From a virus, in the IMG/VR virus record IMGVR_UViG_3300034103_000330, positions 1-45,345 of that record: 45,345 bases of DNA; one strand, written 5' to 3'. Shown here piece by piece: positions 8,498 to 17,335 of this stretch. The number at the start of each line of letters is the position of its first letter. Position 1 is the first letter of the stretch. The position numbers and the translations under genes are program-made. The notes below the pieces were generated by a model. The model did not search any database. It was not told where the DNA came from and saw only the letters and a list, made by a program, of their open reading frames with translations.

Positions 8498-11400
8498 CTG
8501 CTGCACTCATTGGGTTGTTGGCAATCTTCGTCATGATCTGCTTGGCAAAGTCCTCTGCGCCTTCAAGTGTGACTAGGCCACCTTCTTTCTTCTTCACGCG
8601 ATAGTCCGGCATACCTTCAGACTTGAAGTATGGCATCAACACTCCTTCACCACTCTCAATCATGTCCAGCAGGTACTTGCGCACGTTCTGCGGGGTTGGG
8701 TTGATACCCATGCCTTGCATGGTGTATGCAGCCTGCTTTTCCAACAGATCCAACGCGTCCCCACGAGGCGACTTCAGGCCGGTCAACTCTCCACCACCAA
8801 ACCATCTGCCCGCTTGAGCCATACCGCCTGGGATACCAAGGCCTTGAGCGATGTCCAGCATCTTGCCCTCAGCCAATCCGTACTCAGTCGGTCCAAACCC
8901 ACCCTGCTCAGTAAAGTACGGGTGGTACCTGCTGGCTTGAGTTTGCCCAGCAGACTCATGGACATCCAGCACCATACTCTTGCCAAAATCTCCAGCCTTC
9001 TGCGTCCCGTACGTCGGGATCTTGTAATTGGTGGGGATGTCAGCCTTCACCATCTCGCGTAGGTTTTGCGGGCCTTCAATGACCTGTCGCACGCCTTCAC
9101 GGTGGACCGGCATTAAAGGCAAGCCAGTTCCATACTGGCTCTTAAACTTGGCCATTTCTTGCGTCACAGTATCTTCATCCAGCGGCAATCCGCGAGCCTT
9201 CATATCTCTTAAGAACTGACCTACGGCCATCTCGTTCATAATCGAGTTTCTGGCGCTAGCCGGAGCAGTCTCATACACAAACTGCTCAAACTTGGACGCC
9301 GGCATCCCACGTTCCATTGTCGCAACCTTCAGCGGATACAGGCTGGCGTAGAACGTCTCGCCCCCTAGCGGAAGGCCTCGCTTGATCTGCTGTTCAATCA
9401 AAGCACGGTTGCGCGGATCGTTATAGATCTCATCGATGTAGCTTAAATCTGCACGCGCCGGCTGATACCTGGGGAACCGAGTCTGTTCCACGCCAGGAAA
9501 GCCCTCCAGGGCATCTTTAATAAGCGATCGATCAAAGGCTTGTAGCCCTGACTCTGGAGGCTTCCAGGGCTCTACAGGCTGTGCCAGGAACTCTTCTGCC
9601 TTGCGAGCACGCTCCTCCACCACTTCAGGCACGTTGCGAAGCCGTTTGGCACGAGGATCCTGGTAACTGCTCTTCTCCAGTTCACCGTAGGTCTTCTCAA
9701 GCCCGGGCCTCTCTTGACGTTCCCACTTGAGCTTAGCAAGAGCATCCCTCTCCGCTTTCTTTGCAACCTCAGCCTCCGAGAGTTTTGGATTAGCTTTGGC
9801 AATCTTGTCAGCAGACCTGGAAACGGTGGAGTTGACGACAGCCGCCGAGGCAATCGGCTTAGTCTTGTTGGCGGCAGCGTCATCGGCCAACTTCTTGTTG
9901 ATGTTGGTTATGGTCTCTTGCAAACTTCCTTGCCGCACGGGATGCGCCTTGGTAGCAGCCTTGAGAGCCGTAGCAAGACCTCCAGCAGCGTATCCGCGAT
10001 CCATCATCTCCAGACGCATCTCATCGAGCATTGGAAGCTGGGATTCGGTATCTTGTACGAAGCCGCCTTTGGCAAAGCCTTGCGGAACATCGCCCTCCCC
10101 ACGCTTCCAAGTTAACAGTTTTGTAAGCTCATCTTGGGTTACATACTGCGGTACTTTTTTTCCTGCAGTCTGCAAGGCATTCGCAAGCTCTGACCCCGGA
10201 TCAACAGCGATCAGTTGAGTGTTGTGTAAATCCCCAACTCTGCTCCAGTTACCACTGCGAACAAAGTCTTGCACCATCGGCAAGTATTCTTCCTTTGGTG
10301 CGCCGTTCTGCCTGCCTTTAATCTCCAAGATTTCAGTTGAGACTTGTGGATTTTTGGATCTCCATTGAAACAAGTCTTCGTGATATAGCTCAGACTGAAG
10401 CAGTGATACTTCATCACTGTAAGGGCCAAACCCTTTTTGCTCACCAATCGCCCTTGCCCTCTGTTCAGCGCTTTCTTTGAGTTCAGTTGTAACTTCCCAA
10501 GGAATCTCTCGTTCAGGCAATTCCCGCTTTGTAGTCTTGACTGAAATTTGAACAACCGGCTTGCCAGCAGGATCGTGCAGCACATAAAGCCTGCCCTCAT
10601 CTCCGCCGTATTTCTTGGCAAGACCTTCGCCTTGCGTACACCACCCGCTCTCGCACCCGACATCTTTGATGTATTGAAGAGATTTGGGATCAATTGCGGT
10701 ATCAGGTGCGGCCATCCATTGGAAGCCCCCCTCATACTCTTTGTGAAGCGGGATGCCCTCTCGGGCGGCCTTCTGAGCCGCAGCCATCTGAGCAGCACGG
10801 TACTCGTTGATCTTGGCAACACGCTCTACAGCCTGGGGGACTGTGACCTTCTTCAGGTCTTCGGGCTTCCACCGGAGATTAGCTGGTAGATCAGAGTTGG
10901 GGTTAGTTGCGTTGCGCAGTTCGTCAATGAGGTGCGGTAGACCAAGCTCATCGCCCTCAGCAATCCCTCTGTATACGCCATAGGTCATGGTTTCCGGTGG
11001 GACTTTATCTAACCATGTATCCTCATCTTGATACCCAGCAGGTCGCTGCTTGATACGCTCACTCGCAGGCATATTGTGGATTGCCTCATCCGCAAGCTGC
11101 TCCCATCCTTGCCCAGCGGGCGTAGTCGCATAACCCTCTTTTGGGAAACCAGCAGCCCTACGTCGGCCGCCAAGAGTATCAGGAGTCCACTCAGCCGCCC
11201 TTTCCAAATTACCTTCAGGCAGGTGAGTAACACCACGCTCAGCCAAAGCCCTCACCGGGTCTTCCGGTGTACCCATCTCGTTCTTGATGTACTTGTTGAG
11301 CTTGGTGTCAATCCAGTGGTTGAGGGCGGCGTTCTCGGCGCTCACGGGAGCAGGCATCAAGCCGGTTTCTGGATCACGCGGGCCGAAACCGCGGGCCGCG

Positions 11401-11975
11401 GCCTGCTGAAGCTCTTCCTGGTTGTACGGCATGTATGGTGGGTCAGGCATAACTTTCAACCGCTCCACACCACCTTCCACACTGCCGGCCAACCAGTTGC
11501 CACCCTTGGGCTTGATCACAGACGGGGCCAGACCACTCTTCAGCAGGTAGCCCTCTGCCATCTCAGCAGCCTTCGGCCCCAGAGCCCTTCCTGCGGCCTT
11601 GGCGCCCTTGATACCAGCGCCAGCTACCTTGGTTGCACCCATGCCTCCAGTAAGCGCCCCAAGCCCGCTGAAGGCCTTCGCCGCCGGTGCGGGATCGTAC
11701 CCGGGCAGCCACTCGCGGTAAAAATCACTGGTGGGCAACGCGGGCGTTTTATCCACAAAACTCCGCCCCGTGACGCGCTCGTGCTCCCGCCCGGCAGGCG
11801 CCAGATTCACCAGCATCCGCCCCAGACCCTCGATATCGCCGGGTAACCCCAGCAGACCAGCAGTCCAACCTCTAGCCAACTGTAATGGGGCATTCACATC
11901 TCGGCTCTTGTTCAGCCTCTCAGGCCTGCGCCCAGATGAAGGGTATACAAATGCCGCACCAATCTCGTCTGCCAT
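8475..11975 (-). CDS. Large virion-type protein with PcfJ-like domain (1166 aa)
   Basis: A long protein with several parts. Residues about 410-600 resemble the PcfJ-like/polyvalent-protein domain seen in phage and plasmid proteins. The visible pieces are IKDVGCESGWCTQGEGLAKK, then RLYVLHDPAGKPVVQISVK, then EIKGRQNGAPKEEYLPMVQD followed by FVRSGNW. Near residue 636 it has FAKGGFVQDTESQLP and near 665 AAGGLATAL, the GG tag shared with other virion proteins; a third copy (KEGGLVTLEGAED) is near the C-terminus. The second half is helical. It lies between the portal and a 690-residue protein with the same tag. A virion or ejected role is likely; the PcfJ-like assignment is from pattern memory. Confidence 0.8.
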   Translation of the reverse strand: MADEIGAAFVYPSSGRRPERLNKSRDVNAPLQLARGWTAGLLGLPGDIEGLGRMLVNLAPAGREHERVTGRSFVDKTPALPTSDFYREWLPGYDPAPAAKAFSGLGALTGGMGATKVAGAGIKGAKAAGRALGPKAAEMAEGYLLKSGLAPSVIKPKGGNWLAGSVEGGVERLKVMPDPPYMPYNQEELQQAAARGFGPRDPETGLMPAPVSAENAALNHWIDTKLNKYIKNEMGTPEDPVRALAERGVTHLPEGNLERAAEWTPDTLGGRRRAAGFPKEGYATTPAGQGWEQLADEAIHNMPASERIKQRPAGYQDEDTWLDKVPPETMTYGVYRGIAEGDELGLPHLIDELRNATNPNSDLPANLRWKPEDLKKVTVPQAVERVAKINEYRAAQMAAAQKAAREGIPLHKEYEGGFQWMAAPDTAIDPKSLQYIKDVGCESGWCTQGEGLAKKYGGDEGRLYVLHDPAGKPVVQISVKTTKRELPEREIPWEVTTELKESAEQRARAIGEQKGFGPYSDEVSLLQSELYHEDLFQWRSKNPQVSTEILEIKGRQNGAPKEEYLPMVQDFVRSGNWSRVGDLHNTQLIAVDPGSELANALQTAGKKVPQYVTQDELTKLLTWKRGEGDVPQGFAKGGFVQDTESQLPMLDEMRLEMMDRGYAAGGLATALKAATKAHPVRQGSLQETITNINKKLADDAAANKTKPIASAAVVNSTVSRSADKIAKANPKLSEAEVAKKAERDALAKLKWERQERPGLEKTYGELEKSSYQDPRAKRLRNVPEVVEERARKAEEFLAQPVEPWKPPESGLQAFDRSLIKDALEGFPGVEQTRFPRYQPARADLSYIDEIYNDPRNRALIEQQIKRGLPLGGETFYASLYPLKVATMERGMPASKFEQFVYETAPASARNSIMNEMAVGQFLRDMKARGLPLDEDTVTQEMAKFKSQYGTGLPLMPVHREGVRQVIEGPQNLREMVKADIPTNYKIPTYGTQKAGDFGKSMVLDVHESAGQTQASRYHPYFTEQGGFGPTEYGLAEGKMLDIAQGLGIPGGMAQAGRWFGGGELTGLKSPRGDALDLLEKQAAYTMQGMGINPTPQNVRKYLLDMIESGEGVLMPYFKSEGMPDYRVKKKEGGLVTLEGAEDFAKQIMTKIANNPMSAADGHRIPD

Positions 11976-12021
11976 GCCTCACTCCGTTGACGGGCGGGTT
12001 AGATTATGTAAGCATGCGAGG

Positions 12022-12375
12022 ATGCTCTACTACAAGCCATTCACGCCGCTTCCCGTTGAGATGCTGTACCCCTTCGGTACGGCGCAGGATGGCGAGGACA
12101 TCATCGTTGTACATGGAGGTCTGGACAGTCCAGGCGGCATCTTTGGTCGGTTCAAGACTCAAGAAGAAGCTCGCCAGTTCGCATCAAGCCTCAACGCATT
12201 GTATCGCGCACTCTTCCAGGCATCGACCGCTGCCAGTCCTGCAGCATCACATCTCGTTCCTCATCAGCCTGCCGGAAACTTGGGAACACCCGGCCGTACT
12301 CTTCTGTGGCTAGGTTGGCTGGTTGCCATCCTTCTCCTCGGCCTACTACGGTGGTCGGGTACGCCGGTCCCCTAG
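12022..12375 (+). CDS. Opposite-strand small membrane-anchored protein (117 aa)
   Basis: The only plus-strand gene I support inside the left structural region. The first 70 residues read like a genuine soluble domain (GGIFGRFKTQEEARQFASSL followed by NALYRALFQ). The C-terminus is a strong membrane segment (TLLWLGWLVAILLLGLLRW, about residues 93-111). Its 3' half lies antisense over the last 185 bases of the 690-residue gene. The start ATG at 12022 has no convincing Shine-Dalgarno; GAGG lies too close. A leaderless transcript or an upstream start remains possible. Function unknown; a late-acting membrane or regulatory protein is conceivable. Confidence 0.55.
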   Translation: MLYYKPFTPLPVEMLYPFGTAQDGEDIIVVHGGLDSPGGIFGRFKTQEEARQFASSLNALYRALFQASTAASPAASHLVPHQPAGNLGTPGRTLLWLGWLVAILLLGLLRWSGTPVP

Positions 12376-14263
12376 ACCAGGATTGAACTCCTCCTTCAGG
12401 GCCAGAACCAAACATCCGGCTCTCCAGGTACTTCAACTCATCCCGATACTTTTCAAACTCAGGGTCGGCTGGCCTTGATCCATAGCTCGCGTAATCCGGC
12501 TTCTCCATGAACAGCCGGTCTTTGGTCATGTCCGCCACACCGTACTGAACATTGGCCTTCTTGCCAAGAATGTCGTTGGCAGCAGACTGCGCCTGGATGA
12601 ACTCCGTAGGAATGTTGCCGCGCTTGACCTCGCCAAACGGCACCACCACAACCCCACCCAACCGCGGGTTGTGCGACACCACCATAGAGCTTCCCAGGCG
12701 GTCAGACAACGCGATGATCTCCTCAGGAGATAGCTGACCCTTCTTCGGCCGAATCAGCATCGCAGAAGAGTCCTCAGCACGGTTGGTGGCCATCGGCAAG
12801 AACCGGATGCCAGCCATCGCCTCTTGCTCCAGCGCAGAACCAGCACTGGCCACATCCTGCGTCAACTGCGGGCTCTTGGAGATGTCCCTGATACCAGGAA
12901 CGTACACAACCTGCATCGGGTTGGTCTCAAGCACACCAGCCACGTTCCGGTACACGCCCTGCCCAGGCATCTGCGTAGTGCGCTGGCCACCCATCGTGCC
13001 CATGTCATACGCGCCGCCAGGGCCGATCAACTCTTGCGTCATGCCTTCTTTGAACGCTCGAGAACCCTTCTGGCCCAGCACCGGGCTAACCGCCTCAATC
13101 GTCAACGGAACATTAGTGAACGGCCTTGCCATCGCAGGCACCGCCATGTTCGCCATCCGCTCCGCGCCTCGAGCCATCGGCTTAGCCACAGGAAGCGCCT
13201 GCAAAACGCCCAGGCCCGCCCCCAGCGCCGATGTCATCGGGCTATCAGTTTCAATCCCCTCCCTGATCATGGAACCAGCTTGCTCCGCCACATACGGGGA
13301 GAGCGGCACAAACTCCTGAAGGCCAATGCCAAAAGGCAGCATACTCGCATCGCCACCTAGTAAAGTCTGTGATACAGCCCTGGACTGCGGACCACCCATC
13401 TTGGGAGTGAAATACCGCTCAAGGCTTCGGGCGTGCCTCTGCGCCATTGAAGGCTCTGGCAGCGCAGTCATCGAAGCCTCGGCCTCAGGTCGACGCCTTG
13501 GCCCAGCAAGGGGCGGCACAGACAAGGATGGGTCAGCAGGGATATCCAGCAGCGCTGGCTTTGCCGGCCGCTTAGGTCTTCGTCCCGCCTGAGGGCGCAA
13601 TTGACTCAGTCGCTCTAGGTATTTGTCGTCTGCTATAGATCGGCCTTCTGTGTTCTGTACAAAACCGCCTTTAGCGTAGCCTTGCTGGCTTTTACGTTGC
13701 GCTATTACCCCGTTTGCAACAACACCTCCATGAGCACCTCCGGTTGCATCCTGCCATTCCCTGCGGCGCCGTTCTTGTTCATCTTCCTGCGACGGTTGCT
13801 GTAGGCTGAGCAGCCCCTCCGCAGCAGGCACAAAAAAGCCGGACCCCGCCCCAGGCGGCGGCGGCAACGGCTGATCGAGCGGCAACGGCAGCTGATCGAG
13901 CGGCAAAGGCTCTTGAAACCCGTACTCCCCGTATTGCGCTACGGGCTGGAACCCCGTCACGCCTTCGCCCGTAACCATGCGGTCACCGGCCAAGTTGTAA
14001 ATTTCGCCCTGCGGACCCACGCTGTAGTCGTCGGGCAGGTTGTAGTTGGGTCGCTCCTCGGGCAGGAACCCCAGCAGCCGCCCCAGCGGCTCAACGCTGC
14101 TGGCGAGCTGCTCGCCCAGAGTGCGGTTGCTGTACAGCAACTGCGCCACTTCCGGACTCAGCGTTCCGCTACTCAACCCGCGAACCGCCATCTCATTCAT
14201 TATCGGCTGGGTGAGCTGGCTGCCCAGCAGCGCCCGCCCCACAGCAAACAACGGTCCTGCCAT
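12191..14263 (-). CDS. Large virion-type protein with GG tag (690 aa)
   Basis: The N-terminal part is helical (MAGPLFAVGRALLGSQLTQP), followed by a Pro/Leu-rich low-complexity stretch (PLPLDQPLPPPPG, about residues 125-140). YAKGGFVQNTEGRSIADDKY (about 197-216) is nearly the same as FAKGGFVQDTESQLP in the 1166-residue neighbour. A globular half follows, with NPMQVVYVPGIRD and SSMVVSHNPRLGGVVVVPFG strands. It ends in a charged helical tail. The start has a GGAGG ribosome site. Probably a virion or injected protein; no enzyme motif recognised. Confidence 0.8.
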   Translation of the reverse strand: MAGPLFAVGRALLGSQLTQPIMNEMAVRGLSSGTLSPEVAQLLYSNRTLGEQLASSVEPLGRLLGFLPEERPNYNLPDDYSVGPQGEIYNLAGDRMVTGEGVTGFQPVAQYGEYGFQEPLPLDQLPLPLDQPLPPPPGAGSGFFVPAAEGLLSLQQPSQEDEQERRRREWQDATGGAHGGVVANGVIAQRKSQQGYAKGGFVQNTEGRSIADDKYLERLSQLRPQAGRRPKRPAKPALLDIPADPSLSVPPLAGPRRRPEAEASMTALPEPSMAQRHARSLERYFTPKMGGPQSRAVSQTLLGGDASMLPFGIGLQEFVPLSPYVAEQAGSMIREGIETDSPMTSALGAGLGVLQALPVAKPMARGAERMANMAVPAMARPFTNVPLTIEAVSPVLGQKGSRAFKEGMTQELIGPGGAYDMGTMGGQRTTQMPGQGVYRNVAGVLETNPMQVVYVPGIRDISKSPQLTQDVASAGSALEQEAMAGIRFLPMATNRAEDSSAMLIRPKKGQLSPEEIIALSDRLGSSMVVSHNPRLGGVVVVPFGEVKRGNIPTEFIQAQSAANDILGKKANVQYGVADMTKDRLFMEKPDYASYGSRPADPEFEKYRDELKYLESRMFGSGPEGGVQSWSRGPAYPTTVVGRGEGWQPANLATEEYGRVFPSFRQADEERDVMLQDWQRSMPGRVRDTMR

Positions 14264-14283
14264 TTTAAGCCTCCATGATCAAC

Positions 14284-14385
14284 TTATGAACATTTGCCTT
14301 GGGACAAAGCGAACAGCGGCCTTCTCACGGTCTTCATCAACCTTTCAGTAGGCGGATCATAAGCCGTCACAGATGTCAAGTCCAT
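14284..14385 (-). CDS. Possible tiny gene (33 aa)
   Basis: Read by hand: starts MDLTSVTAYDPPTERL and ends SQGKCS. It fills most of the only gap between the glycosyltransferase gene and the 690-residue gene. The sequence is protein-like, but there is no strong ribosome site. Function unknown; could be a chance frame. Confidence 0.4.
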   Translation of the reverse strand: MDLTSVTAYDPPTERLMKTVRRPLFALSQGKCS

Positions 14386-14415
14386 CTGCGTTACTTCATA
14401 CCTGCCGCATGAGCG

Positions 14416-15234
14416 TCAAGCGTTCACTTGCGGACGCTTCTTGAGCCCCATCGCCTCTGGCCCGCCGCATTTGCCAAACAGCACCGCCATCTTGCAGAAC
14501 AGGCTCTCCTCGTTCAGCCCATGCGCCTCCTGCGCACATGCCAACGTCATGAAGTCCGCAATCAGGTCAAGGTTCATCTGGTGCTTGGTCAGCCCCTTAG
14601 GTAGCTGCCACTCATTTAGCCGGTGTCCGCCAACCTTGTCTGACACAAACCTCTTGGTCACCACTACAGACTCAGGGCACCGCTCCATCCACCTCTTCAC
14701 CAGCCCCTCATCATCTGACACCACTGCAGCCCGTGGCACCTTTGCCACAAGCTCCTCAAAGCGCTCCTCTTTGAACTCCCTGTCCGTACCCCTCAGGTGA
14801 ACCACAGGAAGGTCAGGAACCCCCTTCAAATGCTCCAGAACGTGCTCCTTACAGTCATCCGTCAGCCTCCAATGCTTCGCCAAGACACCGAAGTTGTACG
14901 TTCTCAGCCCTATCCCAGGATGCACCCACACCCCCGCATACGGGTCAGCCTTCTCAAGGTTGAACGTCAACTCATCCCGTAGCTTGTAGATCCAGTCCCC
15001 CGCAGGCTTTGCAAGCGCCTCCTTCCACCACTCAGGCCAGATCGCCCCCTCCACTACAGAAGGTTCTGGCAAGCCCTCAAACCAGAAGTACCGGTAGAAC
15101 CCCTCCTTCCAGATCCTGTCGTTCCAGTCAACGACCAGCGTCCTGTTGTACTTGATGGAGGTAGTAAGGCAATCAGACAAGCATTGCAGCCTGTCACAGA
15201 ACCCCTCAAAACCCTTAGAGATAATGTACTTCAT
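14416..15234 (-). CDS. Fucosyltransferase/NodZ-like glycosyltransferase (272 aa)
   Basis: The N-terminal GFEGFCDRLQCLSDCLTTSI followed by NRTLVVDWND (about residues 8-39) matches the opening G-GDRL...RTLVVDW pattern of NodZ-type GDP-fucosyltransferases (GT-B fold). VVHLRGTDRE (about 143-152) is the H-x-R motif that binds the GDP-sugar phosphate in this superfamily. The C-terminal DLIADFMTLACA and NEESLFCKMAVLFG fit the final D...S-F region. Expected reaction: transfer of a GDP-linked deoxyhexose or similar sugar to an acceptor. It overlaps the upstream DxD glycosyltransferase by 4 bases (ATGA), so the two probably act together. A GDP-sugar epimerase is encoded at 21611-22591. Substrate is inferred. 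Confidence 0.7.
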   Translation of the reverse strand: MKYIISKGFEGFCDRLQCLSDCLTTSIKYNRTLVVDWNDRIWKEGFYRYFWFEGLPEPSVVEGAIWPEWWKEALAKPAGDWIYKLRDELTFNLEKADPYAGVWVHPGIGLRTYNFGVLAKHWRLTDDCKEHVLEHLKGVPDLPVVHLRGTDREFKEERFEELVAKVPRAAVVSDDEGLVKRWMERCPESVVVTKRFVSDKVGGHRLNEWQLPKGLTKHQMNLDLIADFMTLACAQEAHGLNEESLFCKMAVLFGKCGGPEAMGLKKRPQVNA

Positions 15235-15920
15235 TTGTAATACCCACAGAACTTAGCCGACTCCGGCAACTTGAAACGGTCATACCCATTACGCTCTTCA
15301 GCAGTAGGCGGATATATCGGTAACTCATTCTCGTCAAACCCGTTACCTACCCACTCATACCGGTTATACAAATGATTCCTTGATACTCCAAACCAACCAG
15401 TATCAAACTCGTGCTCCATGCAACTGTGCTTGACAACCGGATACACCACATTGGCAAGAAAATCCTGATCAGCGCCGTACTCTTTGCGAACCAGCATCCT
15501 GGCCAGTAGCTTAGTCCCCACACCTGAATCTAACTGGCCCTTCATCCCACACATCCCCGCAAGGATTGGTATCGGCCTATGCGTAGGGTGATCCTTCATG
15601 ATATGGAACATCTTGTCAGAGGCCAACCACTCATACGTGGCCATCGCCTCTCTAGCCGTAATCCTGCTATCAGCATCCCGGCAGATCGTCACGTTTAGAC
15701 CAGACTCAAACCAAGGGAAGAACCTCCAGAACGTACCATCAGAGTTGTCCTTGACCTCTATGACCGTCGCCCTAGGTAAGTTAATCCTGCTGGCATCATC
15801 AATATATACTCGAAACTCCCAGCCAGGGTAATATCTCTGAGCTAACTCATACTGCTTATACGCACCATATATATACCTGGGATTATTCCCAAATACACCA
15901 ATACTGAATATGTACTTCAT
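15231..15920 (-). CDS. DxD glycosyltransferase-like protein (229 aa)
   Basis: A GT-A-like protein. It begins MKYIFSIGVFGNNPRYIYGA and has FWRFFPWFESGLNVTICRDA (about residues 64-83). The acidic motif RDADSRI (about 81-87) is the likely metal/nucleotide-sugar DxD site. It is followed by the family pattern REA...EWLASDKMFHIMKDHP..RPI..GM.GMKG. I recognise this as a phage- and virus-borne glycosyltransferase-like family of unknown acceptor. It is coupled by ATGA overlaps to terL upstream and to the NodZ-like gene downstream, which suggests a two-enzyme glycan assembly or late virion-modifying step. Confidence 0.75.
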   Translation of the reverse strand: MKYIFSIGVFGNNPRYIYGAYKQYELAQRYYPGWEFRVYIDDASRINLPRATVIEVKDNSDGTFWRFFPWFESGLNVTICRDADSRITAREAMATYEWLASDKMFHIMKDHPTHRPIPILAGMCGMKGQLDSGVGTKLLARMLVRKEYGADQDFLANVVYPVVKHSCMEHEFDTGWFGVSRNHLYNRYEWVGNGFDENELPIYPPTAEERNGYDRFKLPESAKFCGYYK

Positions 15921-17335
15921 TGCGCGTATGGGTTCTCTCGTTTGGTCTTGCCACTGTCTACGTAGTCGTCCTCGTCGTAGTCATCCTCAGGTGGAGGATC
16001 AATCTCCAACCACCCTGCATCCCTCAGGAACCTCAAAGCCTGCGTGCAGGTGTCTACGTAGTCATCGTGAGTCGTCTCAGGGAAGGCGCACATCTGCGAC
16101 ACAAACCCCTCAGCCCAGTCCTTCACGTAACCCTTCCGACGATCGCTCTCAGGGATCCACACCCTGCCGCGGGCAATGATGTTCGAGACGATGTTCAACC
16201 GCTGGACCTTGTCTGCCTTGCCAGGGTTGTACCCCCGCACAGGAAGGTGCGCTCTCTGCAGATCCTGGATCAGACTGATGCCGGCCGACTTGTCCTCGAT
16301 CAGGATCAAGTCCACCCGCTTCTTCTCCTTGCCCTCTCCAAAGATGGTGTCGTACTCCTCGATAACCTTCGGCCGCAGATCCGGGTACTGCATCCGCTCG
16401 TTCCAGCAGTCGATCAGCATCACGCTCATCGGGCCATCCTGCGGCTTGAACACTCCCCAGGTGCTCGAGGCAGTCGGGTCATTGATCGCCTTCTCTGACG
16501 TCGCGCAGTCATAGCTCTGCACGATGTACTCGAACTTCGGGAACGCCCGCCCAGCAGGCCAGAGCTTGAACCAGTCCCGCCTGACAATCCCCCCGTCCTC
16601 AGGGTCGATGATCTCAGCGTAGATCTCCTGCCTGCCGAGCTTCGTCCCCTCGTACTGCAGGATCTGCTTCCTGAAGTTCTCCGACAGGTTGCCCAGGTTC
16701 TCGTATGTGGAGGCGGTCGTCATCACTACGTCGTCGCCTTCCCGGCCGATCAACTCGAGGATCAGATCCTTCGGCCGCGGGGTAGTCGTGATGATCGTCC
16801 TGGTCTTCTGGCCCAGCCGGACCCCGAACTGGATCTGGTCCCAGGCCTCCTGGATGTACTCCCAGGCTGCTAGCTCATCGCACCAAGCCCCGTGGAACTG
16901 CGGCCCCCGGAAGCGCTCAGGCTCACTGGCAGGGATGCCCTTGATCAGGCTCCCGTTGGTCAGCCGTAGCTCGTGGTACGCCTTGTTGTAGTCCGCCACC
17001 AACTCCTTCGGGATGACGCTCAGCAGGCCTGAGTCGCCCTCGAAGCAGGTGCCACGGACGTCAGCGCTAGTGGGGGCTGCTACCAGCCAGCGGGTCTCGG
17101 GCTCCGTCCAGGCCCACCAGCCGATCTGCTCTGCGGCCGTGCGTGTCTTGCCTGCGCCGCGGCCGGCCAGCATGAGCCAGACGCTCCACCAGTCGCCTGA
17201 CGGGACGATCTGATGCTTGTGTGCCGTCTGCACCCAGGTGGCCCGCCAGAGATAGGCTAAGCGCTTCTCTACGGGCAGGGACTTGAGGCTGGCCAGTACC
17301 TGAGGGTCTCTGAACGCCTCTGCTAAGTCAGTCAT
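15917..17335 (-). CDS. terL: Terminase large subunit
   Basis: The ATPase and nuclease motor that packages DNA through the portal. Walker A is AGRGAGKT (residues 57-64 from the chosen start), and the Walker B region is GAWCDELAAW with D153-E154. Motif III-like TRTIITTTPRPK follows. The C-terminal nuclease acidic residues are suggested by SYDCATSEKA, LILIEDKSAG and HDDYVDTCTQAL. I chose the ATG at 17335 (MTDLAEAFRD), which overlaps the upstream stop as ATGA, over a longer frame to 17407. Length (472 aa) is normal for the family. TerS lies upstream across two small genes. Confidence 0.95.
   Translation of the reverse strand: MTDLAEAFRDPQVLASLKSLPVEKRLAYLWRATWVQTAHKHQIVPSGDWWSVWLMLAGRGAGKTRTAAEQIGWWAWTEPETRWLVAAPTSADVRGTCFEGDSGLLSVIPKELVADYNKAYHELRLTNGSLIKGIPASEPERFRGPQFHGAWCDELAAWEYIQEAWDQIQFGVRLGQKTRTIITTTPRPKDLILELIGREGDDVVMTTASTYENLGNLSENFRKQILQYEGTKLGRQEIYAEIIDPEDGGIVRRDWFKLWPAGRAFPKFEYIVQSYDCATSEKAINDPTASSTWGVFKPQDGPMSVMLIDCWNERMQYPDLRPKVIEEYDTIFGEGKEKKRVDLILIEDKSAGISLIQDLQRAHLPVRGYNPGKADKVQRLNIVSNIIARGRVWIPESDRRKGYVKDWAEGFVSQMCAFPETTHDDYVDTCTQALRFLRDAGWLEIDPPPEDDYDEDDYVDSGKTKRENPYAQ

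Noticed and set aside
11731-12021. Upstream extension of the plus-strand gene at 12022
   Set aside because: That part is antisense to the N-terminus of the 1166-residue gene and reads like a shadow.
14356-14379. TTGACA and TATGAT on the minus strand as a strong promoter
   Set aside because: Both hexamers are good, but the spacer is 12 bases, too short for a sigma-70 promoter.
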